A stretch of DNA of 53,823 bases from Streptomyces griseus (GTDB lineage: Bacteria; Bdellovibrionota; Bdellovibrionia; Bdellovibrionales; Bdellovibrionaceae), in the NCBI GenBank assembly GCA_943330705.2, contig CALQIT020000012.1, positions 1 through 53,823 on the forward strand. The letters are read 5' to 3'. The translations under genes were made by a program, and so were the position numbers. Below are positions 15,422-24,810 of this stretch, piece after piece. The notes under the pieces were generated by a model, which searched no databases, was not told the origin of the DNA, and worked only from the letters and a program-made list of their open reading frames with translations. Each line of letters begins with the position of its first letter. The stretch's first letter is position 1.

Positions 15422-18400
15422 TTACCAGTTCGTTTGGTAAGAGACCCGCTTCAGAACAGAGCCATCCATAAAATAGAGCATATTATTTCGAATACTCAAG
15501 CCAAAGCGTGAATAGACCCCTGTCATAGAGCAATCACCTTGTACCCAAGGACTTCCTGGGCCACAATAAGTCATCACGTCGCCGTAGTTGCTTCCGCCTC
15601 CGATGTCGATTCTGCGTATTGTATTTCTTCCGCCCGCACTGAAATTCATGTCTCCGAAGAAAAGAAATCCATTCTCAATCCCCATATGGCCGTAATTAAA
15701 TCCACTTGCATAGAAGTTGAAGGTGGCGGCAGCACCCAGAGAATCGTTTTGCCCTTGCGACCCGTTTCCAGCAATGGTGACTACGGCACCAGTTGAAAGA
15801 TCAATTCGGCGAATGGCAAAATTACCAGAATCAGCAACATAGAGGTCATCGTTCGTCGGATCATATGCTAAACCAATAGGAAAGTTAAATTGAGCACTCG
15901 CGGCTGTGGCGTCGTTAAACCCAGCAGTTCCGCTACCAGCAAGAACAGAGACTACACCCGCAGAAGTCATTTTCATCACGCGATGAACGGTAGCGGCCCC
16001 GCTGCCTGCATCATCAAATGTAAAGTAGACATTTCCTGAATTATCGGACGCAATTCCGGTCTGAGTTCCGCCAGCGGCCATCGTGCCGACAGTGGAAACC
16101 GTATTGGTTGCAGTCACGAGTTTTCTGATTTTAAAGCCATCAGCTATATACAAATTGTCGGAGTTGTCGATCGCAAGCATAGTCGGCTGCCAGAACGTTG
16201 CAGCAAATCCAACTCCGTCGGTAAAGTTGCCGTCGAAACCTCCGGCGATAGCCGTATCAGTTCCAGCGCCATCGATTTTTCTGATTTTCAATTCATTTAC
16301 AGCCCCGTAGTAAACATTTCCGGCTGAATCGACAGCAATTTGACCATTGTTCCCTGCTACCGCTGCACTATTTGATACTTGCGTAAAATTCAGTGCGGGC
16401 ATCATGAAACTATTGTTCAGTGTAAAGGTCCCCATATTCACTGAGAAATTGAAATTCGAATTCAAGGGTCCTTTAAAGTAAGCCGTCGCATAAGTAGACG
16501 GACTTCCACTCGCAATATTCACCGATGAGGTCAAGGTTTGTCCAACCGTACATCCGGCATCGGAATAAAAATATCCAGCATTGGAGCCATTTAAATTAAC
16601 TGTTTTACCGGCAGCCAGATTTGCATAAGCGCCACCTGCATCTTGAATTTTGATATGAAAAGAGACACAGCTATTTTCGGTGACAGCAGTTGCCGGAATT
16701 GCATTGACCTGAACTGGAACTCCCGCATTATTACCGGTAAAGTTCGTAGAGTCCGCATCAAACAAGAAGTAGTTTGTTTGGTCTGCATCGTTCCGGATAT
16801 CTGAGTTTGCATCAAAGCTAATTGCCAATCCAGCAGTGTCGGTTGCGGTACCGGAAAGTGCGCCAGTATATTTTATCCAAAAACTAGGTGCTTCAGAGGC
16901 AAAACCCGAATTTGGCGCAGAGTCCGCCAATTGCCGAGTCATACCGCCAGGGTTTGCAGAGCCTGGATTACTGGTACAGTCAGTTGCTGAGTTAAAATAT
17001 TTTAGATCGGAGTTTGCACTCGGTGCGATGGATATAAGCGGAATTTCAGAAGTGCTTCCCTCTGGGAAAACTCTCATTTTTACTTCAAAACACTTACCTG
17101 GTTGCAAACGGTACTGTTCGTTTGGACCGTTGATGCCGTTGTGCAATCCTCCGTCCGGAGATGAATGGACTTCCATTCTTAAATAGGGGCCGTTGTTATT
17201 CCCGTTCATGCCGCCAAAGTGCCAAGGGTTAATGAAATATCCTTGGCCCATCATTGCGTCATTGATCGTGGGGCACATGACGACCATTGTTCCGGCATCA
17301 CGCTCGGCCTGCGACACATTTAGATCTAAGGAGTAGCTTCCGGTTGTAGATATTGGCCCCGAACCGGCCTCAAAAAATCCACGTTGAGGAAGATCAAAGC
17401 AAGAGGTGGTGTTTTCTCGCTGTCCACCTCCATCAAAACCAACGATCATTTTAAACGCTCGAAAACCGTTAAATACCTGCTCAATGCCGGGTAAAACATC
17501 TCCGTCGATCACTGTATTGCTGACTCCCGGGGTAACAGCAAATAGTCCATTTGAACCTGGGCGGAAAGGACCATAAAATCCAGCCGCTTTTTCTTTTCCT
17601 TCTCCGTCAATGCTAGAGCTTTCAACACCCAAAAGCTGAGTGAACTGAGTGGCATCAGTGAAGTTTACGCCATTGCAAGTACCACCAGACACATTAAATC
17701 CACCTTTGTAATCCGCACTTGTTAAAGGAGATATTGTATTAGAGAGCTGCTCAGTCGTAGAAAAAGCACCTGCCGACGAAAGGCCTTGTAGGCCAAGTGG
17801 GGTGGTTCCATTTAGATCATTGCTGAAAACAGTCATTCTTGTTAGGGGAGAGGTGAAATCATGACATGCATATTTTCCACTTAGTAAGCTTGCATCGGCG
17901 GACCAGTAGCCCCACACCATAATTTGTGGTTCTCTGATGCGAAATGTAGGCGTATTATTTTCATATTGCTCACGAAGAGACACAGGCATATGCATTCTGA
18001 TTCGATTCGCCATGGATCCTTCTGGAAAGAACTGAGCGTCGTCCAAAGAGGCCGGACCACCAAACAACAGCCCACCATTGTGCCAGTATTCTAATTTTGC
18101 TTCCGTGAGCATGAAAAAGCTGAACCAGCCGGCAAGAATGTGGCTTCGCTCAATGACCATTGCTGGGCGGCCATTGTTGGGATTGTACTTCACGGTAACT
18201 GGTCCGGTGGGGCCCGCATTAGGCCCTGTTAATAGTCGTCCACTTACCTGTCCAGAAATAATTGTTTGAGAAAGGCCCAAAGGTTTTACTTCAATGGCTA
18301 CCGGCGTACTGCCGCCAGAAAGGCTCAACGGTAAAGACTCTCCGTAATAAAAAGTCATTTTTTCTGTATCGATATCTTGATAGATAGCTAATACTTGAAC

Positions 18401-18712
18401 AACTCGATTTGTCCCCGAAGGAACGTCGATACTGAAAATAGGTGGTTCGGTAAAGAAACATTCTTGGCAAGCATCCCAACTGCGGTCAATCGGATTTGGA
18501 GACTCGGGCCAACTGACGTTCACCACGACGTGGGCCGCCACCTCTGTGGTGTTCAAGCCATTCAATTTTTTACTGGTCATTTGTTTTGGAAAAGAAATTG
18601 AAATCTGCGAGTTATCATTATTTGGGCGTGTGCAGGCCGCCAATCCTAGAATGGTGACGGTGGATGTCAGCAGAGTCAGTATTCTCGATATATTTTGGCT
18701 CTTTGTGCTCAT
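15422..18712 (-). CDS. Large lipoprotein with C-terminal NHL beta-propeller
   Basis: 1096 aa. The N-terminus is a lipoprotein signal ending in the lipobox LAAC (Cys27). The long middle (about 50-850) is Gly/Asn/Ser-rich with beta-strand character and scattered cysteines; I see no named domain. The last ~230 residues carry NHL-like repeats: QIAVDSAGNVYYGAV, LAIDNSDNLYIADGFKIRKL, IASDNSGNVYFTFDD, GLAYDPTNDDLYVADSGNFAIRRID. These should form a propeller for ligand or protein binding at the outer membrane. It starts with an ATGA overlap on the preceding 199-aa gene, so the two are an operon. Composition suggests a surface-exposed protein, possibly variable among strains. Confidence 0.8.
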   Translation of the reverse strand: MSTKSQNISRILTLLTSTVTILGLAACTRPNNDNSQISISFPKQMTSKKLNGLNTTEVAAHVVVNVSWPESPNPIDRSWDACQECFFTEPPIFSIDVPSGTNRVVQVLAIYQDIDTEKMTFYYGESLPLSLSGGSTPVAIEVKPLGLSQTIISGQVSGRLLTGPNAGPTGPVTVKYNPNNGRPAMVIERSHILAGWFSFFMLTEAKLEYWHNGGLLFGGPASLDDAQFFPEGSMANRIRMHMPVSLREQYENNTPTFRIREPQIMVWGYWSADASLLSGKYACHDFTSPLTRMTVFSNDLNGTTPLGLQGLSSAGAFSTTEQLSNTISPLTSADYKGGFNVSGGTCNGVNFTDATQFTQLLGVESSSIDGEGKEKAAGFYGPFRPGSNGLFAVTPGVSNTVIDGDVLPGIEQVFNGFRAFKMIVGFDGGGQRENTTSCFDLPQRGFFEAGSGPISTTGSYSLDLNVSQAERDAGTMVVMCPTINDAMMGQGYFINPWHFGGMNGNNNGPYLRMEVHSSPDGGLHNGINGPNEQYRLQPGKCFEVKMRVFPEGSTSEIPLISIAPSANSDLKYFNSATDCTSNPGSANPGGMTRQLADSAPNSGFASEAPSFWIKYTGALSGTATDTAGLAISFDANSDIRNDADQTNYFLFDADSTNFTGNNAGVPVQVNAIPATAVTENSCVSFHIKIQDAGGAYANLAAGKTVNLNGSNAGYFYSDAGCTVGQTLTSSVNIASGSPSTYATAYFKGPLNSNFNFSVNMGTFTLNNSFMMPALNFTQVSNSAAVAGNNGQIAVDSAGNVYYGAVNELKIRKIDGAGTDTAIAGGFDGNFTDGVGFAATFWQPTMLAIDNSDNLYIADGFKIRKLVTATNTVSTVGTMAAGGTQTGIASDNSGNVYFTFDDAGSGAATVHRVMKMTSAGVVSVLAGSGTAGFNDATAASAQFNFPIGLAYDPTNDDLYVADSGNFAIRRIDLSTGAVVTIAGNGSQGQNDSLGAAATFNFYASGFNYGHMGIENGFLFFGDMNFSAGGRNTIRRIDIGGGSNYGDVMTYCGPGSPWVQGDCSMTGVYSRFGLSIRNNMLYFMDGSVLKRVSYQTNW

Positions 18713-19308
18713 AGATACCTCTTAGTCTTAATAGACCCCTGTTTCAGGGAAGTTGTCGCGTCATGATGTTTTACCCAATCCCAGTTCCATCCTTTTAGTT
18801 TTTCTTTCCACTCATTCGACAGTCCAAATTCGTCCCCAGTTGAGGGCTGAGACTTTGAACCTTCCCAGGTTAGGTGAGGATTCAGATAAGTGCTCGCATC
18901 TTTTTCTGCAGGCAACTGAGACAGTGTTAAGGGTCTGAAAACCTCAAGTTTTGAAAGCAATGATAAATCGCTCTTGAATTGGTCGGCATACTGCACAGAA
19001 TCTTTTGTGTTTTCCTGGAAAACTTTCTGCTCATATCCTGCAATCAGCTTTCCCAATTCCTCATCCGATATTTTGGAAAAGGAATTGGTCGTAACTCTAG
19101 TCATCACAGCGGCTATGGTTTTCTCTGCAAGCCCCGGAGCGAATCTAAAGACGCTATAACCAATGACTGCCAGTGCCACGAGAGCGATGCTTGATTTTTT
19201 TAGCATTCCACTAACCTTTCGCAAGTTTACAGAGCCATGTAGGCTTTTCGGCAAGTTAGAAAAAACCTTTAGCATCCTTATGATTCTATTGATGTTTTTG
19301 GGGTCCAT
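18709..19308 (-). CDS. Membrane-anchored protein coupled to the NHL lipoprotein
   Basis: 199 aa if read from 19308. The better-supported start is the internal ATG at 19206 (MLKKSSIALVALAVIGYSVF), preceded by AAAGGTTAGTGGA, which gives 165 aa with one N-terminal membrane helix. The rest is soluble: a helical part (SKISDEELGKLIAGYEQKVF, then YADQFKSDLSLLSKLEVF) and a Trp-rich end (LTWEGSKSQ, WKEKLKGWNWDWVKHHD). No family is recognised. The longer reading begins seven bases from the left arm of the AbiE palindrome. It probably assists or anchors the lipoprotein that follows. Confidence 0.6.
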   Translation of the reverse strand: MDPKNINRIIRMLKVFSNLPKSLHGSVNLRKVSGMLKKSSIALVALAVIGYSVFRFAPGLAEKTIAAVMTRVTTNSFSKISDEELGKLIAGYEQKVFQENTKDSVQYADQFKSDLSLLSKLEVFRPLTLSQLPAEKDASTYLNPHLTWEGSKSQPSTGDEFGLSNEWKEKLKGWNWDWVKHHDATTSLKQGSIKTKRYL

Positions 19309-19315
19309 GGGCCTA

Positions 19316-19376
19316 ATATATAACTTAATATCGACACTCAGTTGACTTATATGAGTGTCGATATTAAGTTATATAT
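19316..19376. promoter_or_regulatory. Operator palindrome of the AbiE locus, 25-bp perfect arms
   Basis: Arms at 19316-19340 and 19352-19376 are perfect reverse complements, with an 11-bp centre (GTTGACTTATA) that contains a -35-like TTGACT (19342-19347). The right arm ends at the first ATG of abiEi. AbiEi antitoxins are known to repress their own promoter by binding inverted repeats, so this is the expected operator. It lies between two divergent genes and may control both. Confidence 0.7.
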
Positions 19377-19973
19377 ATGAGACCCCAAACCGCCATGAAG
19401 AAGCTTGCGACCCTGCTAAAAGCGCCCAGCTTTACCAGCAAAGATGCTAGTAATTGTGGGGTTAGCTCAGCCACGCTTGCCCACTATGTGAAGCGTGGCG
19501 AGCTCGAACGAGTGGGTCATGGCATCTACAGGGGAATGCACGCGCCGAAGGTTGAAGACTTCCGCTGGGAGGACCTAATTGACGCGGTTCGCCGAGCTCG
19601 GGGCGGGGTCGTATGCCTGATCTCAGCACTCGCTCTTTATGACCTGACCGAAGAAATTCCCCGGCAGTACTGGATAGCCATCAGAAACGAGACCGTTCAT
19701 CGCACGTCGGCTGCAACTAGAGTTGTACGAATGAGAAACCTCACCCTTGGCCAAACCACGATGAAAATGGGAAAAGTTACGATACCGATATTTGATCGCG
19801 AAAGGACTATTGTAGATTCATTTCGATATCTACCCATAGAGGTCGCTATCAAAGCCCTTCGGATGGCATTTGCAAAACACGGCAAAGAGAGAATTGATCC
19901 TGAAAAAATAGTAAAATATGCGAAAGCTCTTCGAGTGAAAATCGAACCCTATATACTGGCGGTAACCACATGA
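19377..19973 (+). CDS. abiEi: AbiEi-type antitoxin and transcriptional regulator
   Basis: 198 aa. The N-terminal ~65 residues are the AbiEi winged-helix region (FTSKDASNCGVSSATLAHYVKRG, then LERVGHGIYR). The rest is the antitoxin domain, with VVCLISALALYDLTEEIP, the IPIFDRERTIVDSFRY motif and the conserved ALRMA stretch. AbiE is a type IV toxin-antitoxin and phage-defence pair. The antitoxin does not bind the toxin but represses the operon. The first ATG lies directly on the palindrome and has no Shine-Dalgarno; the second (19395) is an alternative. It overlaps abiEii by ATGA. Confidence 0.88.
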   Translation: MRPQTAMKKLATLLKAPSFTSKDASNCGVSSATLAHYVKRGELERVGHGIYRGMHAPKVEDFRWEDLIDAVRRARGGVVCLISALALYDLTEEIPRQYWIAIRNETVHRTSAATRVVRMRNLTLGQTTMKMGKVTIPIFDRERTIVDSFRYLPIEVAIKALRMAFAKHGKERIDPEKIVKYAKALRVKIEPYILAVTT

Positions 19974-20242
19974 ACGAAACAGCGCTCAAAGATCGCCTAA
20001 AAGCGATTGCGACAGAAAAAGGAATTAGTTTTAACGAAACCTGGAAGCAGTTTTTGCTCGAACGCTTTTTGGCCCGCCTATCTCAGTCAGAGCATCAAGA
20101 CCGGCTTATCTTCAAGGGCGGACTTTTGTTGGCCCAATATTTGACCATCGGGCGCGAAACAACCGACGCAGATTTTTTGCTGAGAAAGTTAAGAAGACTC
20201 AAAAAGAATCAGGCAAATATTACTTTGGCCACAGTGAGGTAA
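19970..20242 (+). pseudogene. abiEii: AbiEii nucleotidyltransferase toxin, truncated
   Basis: 90 aa, about a third of the usual length (~250-300 aa). It keeps the start (LIFKGGLLLAQYLTIGRETT and DADFLL), which corresponds to the GG and DxD-type motif I/II of the nucleotidyltransferase. It then turns into LRKLRRLKKNQANITLATVR and stops. The ATP/GTP-binding and C-terminal helical parts are absent, so the toxin should be inactive. The ~330 bp after it do not continue the reading in any frame that I can recognise. Confidence 0.75.
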
Positions 20243-20575
20243 CAAAATTCATCCTCAAATGATAGGTCTCTATTCACAAAGATGACCGTGAAATAAAGCA
20301 GCGCAAAGATTATCTCCAGCACGAAAGGATTGGCTTTAGAGAAGATCTTTAACTCAAGCGTGAGAGTCGGCAGGCCTCGGGGGAATCGGTGAATTTCAAG
20401 GATATGAGACGTATATTAACGAGTACTCCAGTTTAAATTTGATACCCAGAAGTCTGGAGCGGAACGACGGCCACATGTGAAGCTGTACAGCTTCGCGTGC
20501 CGTGTTGACGGCACATCCTCGTTGAAGACCCGCTTTAGCAACCTTGTCACATCCGTACATACCTAGAGTACCCCT
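20243..20575. other. Gene-free stretch with two adjacent hairpins
   Basis: No convincing gene. Two dyads sit almost side by side: the 16-bp perfect palindrome GAAGCTGTACAGCTTC (20479-20494) and GTGCCGT-GTTG-ACGGCAC (20497-20514). They lie between the abiEii remnant and the 3' end of the sua5 gene and may be a transcription barrier or the edge of a lost element. Confidence 0.45.
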
Positions 20576-21577
20576 TTAAAGAACCAGTGAAGCGGCTTTT
20601 CTCATGCGGTCAAAAAGGGCTTCCCAATTTTCTCCAGAGTGAAATTCTTTCTTATAGAAAATAATGACGTCGGCCTTGGTTTCAGCACAATCTCGCAAAG
20701 AAGAATAGAATTGCCTTGCGGATAAAGTTGGATCTGCCGACAAACTAAGCTCAACAAAATTGTCCACTGACTGTGGCTTTATGATCTTGACCCCTTGGAT
20801 CTCAGCGGGAAGTTCGTTCATTTTTTGCGAAACGATCTTTTTTAAATCCGTCAATGGCAACTGGCTAATTTGCGGACTCTCAATAAGTAACAGTGGTATT
20901 GCCGGCATATAATGATGTTTCATATGCCCTGGCGATGCTTTATGATTTTCCATTTCAGAAAATGAAAAGGGAATCTTAGCAGCGGTTAGTACCTTTTCAA
21001 TTTCTGACTTCGAAACTTTACCGGCGCGTAGAATCGAAAGATCTTTGCCATCCACCAGAAGCACAGTGGACTCCAAACCAACTTCACAAGGCCCACCGTC
21101 TAAAACAAAGACCGAATCTGCCTTGAATTCACTTTGCACATGCTTGGCTGTTGTTGGGCTGGACCTACCAAATTTGTTAGCACTGGGCGCCGCCAGCGGA
21201 GCACCCAGATCGCGAATAAGTTTTAAAGCCAACTCATGCTTGGGCATACGAATTCCAACAGTGCCCAAGCCCGCTGTGATCAAGTCGCTGACAAAGGATG
21301 ACTTTGGCAAAACCAAAGTCAAAGGACCCGGCCAAAACTCATGGGCTAAAACATCAATCATCGAGGTCCAAGTCGTAGTTAATCCTTTTGCCATGGCAAC
21401 CGACGAAACATGAACAATCAAGGGATCAAAAAATGGACGGTTCTTGATTTTAAATATTTTGGCAATGGCGGACGGAAAATCGACTCTTCCGGCAAGACCA
21501 TACACGGTCTCGGTCGGCATTCCGATAATTTCGCCTGAGATTAGTAAAGCAAGGGCTTTTTCATAGTCTGAGTCCAT
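20576..21577 (-). CDS. sua5: L-threonylcarbamoyladenylate synthase (Sua5-type)
   Basis: 333 aa, the long form with a YrdC/TsaC domain (residues ~5-190) and a C-terminal Sua5 domain. Visible are GEIIGMPTETVYGLAGRV, the KNRPFFDPLIVHVSS basic loop, and APSANKFGRSSPTTAKHV. It makes threonylcarbamoyl-AMP from threonine, bicarbonate and ATP for the universal t6A37 modification of tRNA. It follows the ABC permease gene by 23 bp on the same strand and is probably the last gene of the tesA-ybbAP message. Confidence 0.92.
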   Translation of the reverse strand: MDSDYEKALALLISGEIIGMPTETVYGLAGRVDFPSAIAKIFKIKNRPFFDPLIVHVSSVAMAKGLTTTWTSMIDVLAHEFWPGPLTLVLPKSSFVSDLITAGLGTVGIRMPKHELALKLIRDLGAPLAAPSANKFGRSSPTTAKHVQSEFKADSVFVLDGGPCEVGLESTVLLVDGKDLSILRAGKVSKSEIEKVLTAAKIPFSFSEMENHKASPGHMKHHYMPAIPLLLIESPQISQLPLTDLKKIVSQKMNELPAEIQGVKIIKPQSVDNFVELSLSADPTLSARQFYSSLRDCAETKADVIIFYKKEFHSGENWEALFDRMRKAASLVL

Positions 21578-21600
21578 TTAAGGAAGCTACCAAACTTGGT

Positions 21601-24147
21601 TCACTGGCGCAACAGAACCACGGCTCTTTCTCGCACAACTCGGAACGAGGCAAAGGCCGACACCAAGGCACTCAGTGCAATAACACCAAAAATCGTGATC
21701 AAAGGCTCTTGCCAAGTCCAGGTAAACTGACCATCAAAGAGAAGGTAGGATAGCAAGTAACTTACCGCGAAACTGAGGCCAACACCAAAAATTGCACCAA
21801 TGGTACCAACAACAATAAACTCGGAAACCAGAAAACCTAAAACCGATCCCCGACTGGCGCCGAGTACCTTTAACATATTTAAGTCCCATCGGCGCATCGC
21901 CACTTGATGGGTTGCAATCGAATACAATACCACAAAACCAGCAATTAAAGACAGCATCGCCATCAATCGCAAAGACCAGCTCATGCGTTCTGAAATCTCG
22001 AAAATTGATTTAACCGTGCGACCAACGTCAATCATTGAGATATTTGGAAACTGGTCAACCAATTGAGCTTGAAGCAAAACCATTTTCTCCGGCGCCATCT
22101 TTGGTACTGCACCAAGAAATGTTTTCGGTGCTTCGTCAAATACGCCTGGCTGAATAATAATGAAAAAATTGGGTTGAAAGCTATTCCATCTTACTTTCCG
22201 AAAACTGGTGATAACAGCTTCGACTTCGATCCCCTGAACGTCAAAGGTCAGACGATCTTGCAGCTTAAGCCCCAATCGTTCGGCATATTGAACCTCGACA
22301 GATAGTTCCGGTAAAACTTTTGCACTAGCTTGCCATGAACCCTTGTAAAACTGACCCGCCACAATTTGTTCTGAGCTTGATAACTGATCACGATACGACA
22401 AATTAATTCCGCGATTGCGAAAACGGGCTTGTTGTTCTTCTTCCCTGGTTTTAAACCCATACTCGCTAGCTTCATTTCTTTCATAATTTTTCCCATTCAC
22501 CCGCAGCACGCGGCCGCGAACCATTGCGGAAATATAACTTAGCGGCGTGTTTTCCTTTTTTAGAAAATCCGTCAGCCGAGCGACCTGATCATCTTGGATA
22601 TCAAACATAAATAACGACGGCAATTTTACGCTGTCGGGGGCCTCTAGTTCGGCACGAATGTTTTCTTTTAATTGCGGCATTAGATTGATTAACAAAGCAC
22701 CAAGGCCAATCGAAATAACCACCACTAACCCTGAAACAGTCTTTCTTTCAAAACTAAGAATTCCATGGCGAAGCTCCCAGGGTCGGCGAAAAGAAATCAT
22801 TCGACTGATTCTTTGCACACCCCTTCCCAGCAAACCTAAAACTAAAAAACATGCCAAAAAGGCGAAAGCAAAAACTGTTCCTGTTTGCAAAGAATTTGCC
22901 TGCCATACCGAAAGCGACCAATAGAAAATCAAACCTGGCAAAAACCATAACAGATGCGAAGGCCTCCAATTGACGGTTAAATCTGTACTTTCGCGAAACA
23001 GAGCAGCCGGACTAAAGCCATCCAAAGATTTCAAAAGCGGATAGCAAATTGCAACCGCCCCCACCGTGCCCATCAGTAAAGATAAGACAACGGTCTGCCA
23101 AGATAATGAAAGCCCAATTTCCACCGGCGAGAATGTTTTTAAGACCGCGGCCAGAAAAGGAAAAAATATCGCAGATCCAAGCAAACTCAAAATTGCTGAA
23201 AAAAGTCCCAAGATTACCAGTTGTGTTAGGTAAAGCCGCCTAGATTCCTGTAACGTCAAACCCAATGCATTTAAAATCGCTATGGATTTTATAGCCTTAC
23301 TTAAATAGCTTCGAAATAAATATCCGGTCCCTAATGCCGCTAGAAAAAGTGCGACAAGCGAGGCTAAACCTAAATAATCAGTCAAATATCCAAGGACTCG
23401 TCCATTGTCTTCACTGGCCTCTTTCGGCGACTGAAACTGCAGATTAGCATCTGTAAAATCAAGCTCGAAAAATTTTACTAATGCTTCCGAATCGAACTGA
23501 TCAGGAAGTTTGAAAAGATAAGCTTCTGACATCGTACTGCCATAGTTGATAAGACCTGTGGCCGCCATTTGTTCAATTCCAAGATAAATTCGCGGGGCCA
23601 TTGTCGACAAGCGAAAAGTCTGAGTGCTATCTGAAACAACCGTATCGCCGATAATAAATTTTTTGTTTCCTAGTTTAATTTCGTCGCCAACTTTTAATCC
23701 AAGTTGGGTCAAAAGTTCTTGATATGGCCAGACCACATTGGTGTTGTTGATTTCTTTTACCGTCTGGGAATAAATTTTTCGTCCGCTTGCCAAACGAATT
23801 TCGCCATAAAACGGGTAAGTCGTGTCCACGGCCTTAAGACTGACTAAGCGCGCTCCTTTGCCGCTATTGACCATTGAAAAGAGCTCCCAGACTTTTCCCT
23901 GCGGGGTGCCTTCTGGGATTTTTTTCTTTACTTTTTCTAGCTCTTCTTTGGAGATTTGCCGACGGGCGGAAATGGCGAAGTCAGCAGACAAAAACATTTT
24001 TGAATTCTTTTGAAGTGCATCAGTCAATGAACGCTTGAAAGAATCCAGGCCAATAAATCCAACCAAACCAACGCCAAAGTTCAGAACAAAAAATAGAACA
24101 AAAAAACGATTGTTTCGCAATTCACGCCAGGCCCAGCGCAGAATCAC
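21601..24147 (-). CDS. ybbP: ABC transporter permease, FtsX-like (YbbP type)
   Basis: 848 aa. One N-terminal helix (FFVLFFVLNFGVGLVGF) is followed by a large extracytoplasmic domain, a central group of helices (LVALFLAALGTGYLF, LVILGLFSAILSLLG, VVLSLLMGTVGAVAI), a second extracytoplasmic domain, and a final FtsX-like set (LMAMLSLIAGFVVLYS, SEFIVVGTIGAIFGVG, ITIFGVIALSALVSAF). This two-module layout matches YbbP, the permease paired with YbbA beside tesA. It may handle lipids or lipoproteins; the substrate is not established. It overlaps ybbA by 4 bp. Confidence 0.85.
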   Translation of the reverse strand: MILRWAWRELRNNRFFVLFFVLNFGVGLVGFIGLDSFKRSLTDALQKNSKMFLSADFAISARRQISKEELEKVKKKIPEGTPQGKVWELFSMVNSGKGARLVSLKAVDTTYPFYGEIRLASGRKIYSQTVKEINNTNVVWPYQELLTQLGLKVGDEIKLGNKKFIIGDTVVSDSTQTFRLSTMAPRIYLGIEQMAATGLINYGSTMSEAYLFKLPDQFDSEALVKFFELDFTDANLQFQSPKEASEDNGRVLGYLTDYLGLASLVALFLAALGTGYLFRSYLSKAIKSIAILNALGLTLQESRRLYLTQLVILGLFSAILSLLGSAIFFPFLAAVLKTFSPVEIGLSLSWQTVVLSLLMGTVGAVAICYPLLKSLDGFSPAALFRESTDLTVNWRPSHLLWFLPGLIFYWSLSVWQANSLQTGTVFAFAFLACFLVLGLLGRGVQRISRMISFRRPWELRHGILSFERKTVSGLVVVISIGLGALLINLMPQLKENIRAELEAPDSVKLPSLFMFDIQDDQVARLTDFLKKENTPLSYISAMVRGRVLRVNGKNYERNEASEYGFKTREEEQQARFRNRGINLSYRDQLSSSEQIVAGQFYKGSWQASAKVLPELSVEVQYAERLGLKLQDRLTFDVQGIEVEAVITSFRKVRWNSFQPNFFIIIQPGVFDEAPKTFLGAVPKMAPEKMVLLQAQLVDQFPNISMIDVGRTVKSIFEISERMSWSLRLMAMLSLIAGFVVLYSIATHQVAMRRWDLNMLKVLGASRGSVLGFLVSEFIVVGTIGAIFGVGLSFAVSYLLSYLLFDGQFTWTWQEPLITIFGVIALSALVSAFASFRVVRERAVVLLRQ

Positions 24148-24800
24148 AGAGCACCATTGCTAAGAACCAATTTGCGATCACATCTTGCAGCTAAGGATTC
24201 ACTATGGGTCACTAAAACTGTGGTTATTCGATTCTTTCGCACGACCTCGAAAAAAACGTTCATTACCATTTCACCGGTTTCAGTATCTAAATTCCCACTG
24301 GGTTCATCTGCCAATAACAGTTGCGGCTTGACGACAAGGGCTCTTGCTATGGCGACGCGCTGGCACTCCCCACCGCTCAATTGTGAAGGCAAATGGGTCT
24401 TTCGGTCTTTCAGACCAAGCTGCTCGAGCATCGCTAACGACCGATCTTCGATGTCGGCTTCGCCTAAGATTTCCAATGGCAACATCACATTTTCTAGGGC
24501 GGTCAAATGGCTCATTAAATGAAACTGCTGAAAGACGATACCAATATTCTTTGCCCGGTATTTGGTCATTTGTTCTTCGCTGTAACGGTTGATTTCGTTA
24601 TTCTTCAAATAAATTTGACCTGAATCCGGCCGATCTAAGCCAGCCAACAAAGAAAGCAAAGTCGATTTGCCGCTACCAGATTGGCCAACAATAGCTATGA
24701 CTTCTGCATCAGCGACCTGGGCATTTATGCCTTTTAAAATTTCAAGTCGATTCGTACCTTGAGCATATGCTTTTCTTAAATCTTTTAAGATTAATCCCAT
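24144..24800 (-). CDS. ybbA: ABC transporter ATP-binding protein (YbbA type)
   Basis: About 218 aa from the ATG at 24800 (MGLILKDLRKAY). An upstream extension of the same frame to 24887 runs inside tesA and is not used. It has Walker A GQSGSGKSTL, the Q-loop FQQFHLMSHL, the ABC signature LSGGECQRVAIARAL, Walker B LLLADEPSGNLD, and the switch His in VTHSES. It belongs to the LolD/MacB/YbbA group that drives FtsX-like permeases. It lies 10 bp after tesA and overlaps ybbP by 4 bp. Confidence 0.93.
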   Translation of the reverse strand: MGLILKDLRKAYAQGTNRLEILKGINAQVADAEVIAIVGQSGSGKSTLLSLLAGLDRPDSGQIYLKNNEINRYSEEQMTKYRAKNIGIVFQQFHLMSHLTALENVMLPLEILGEADIEDRSLAMLEQLGLKDRKTHLPSQLSGGECQRVAIARALVVKPQLLLADEPSGNLDTETGEMVMNVFFEVVRKNRITTVLVTHSESLAARCDRKLVLSNGAL

Positions 24801-24810
24801 AAACACCGAT

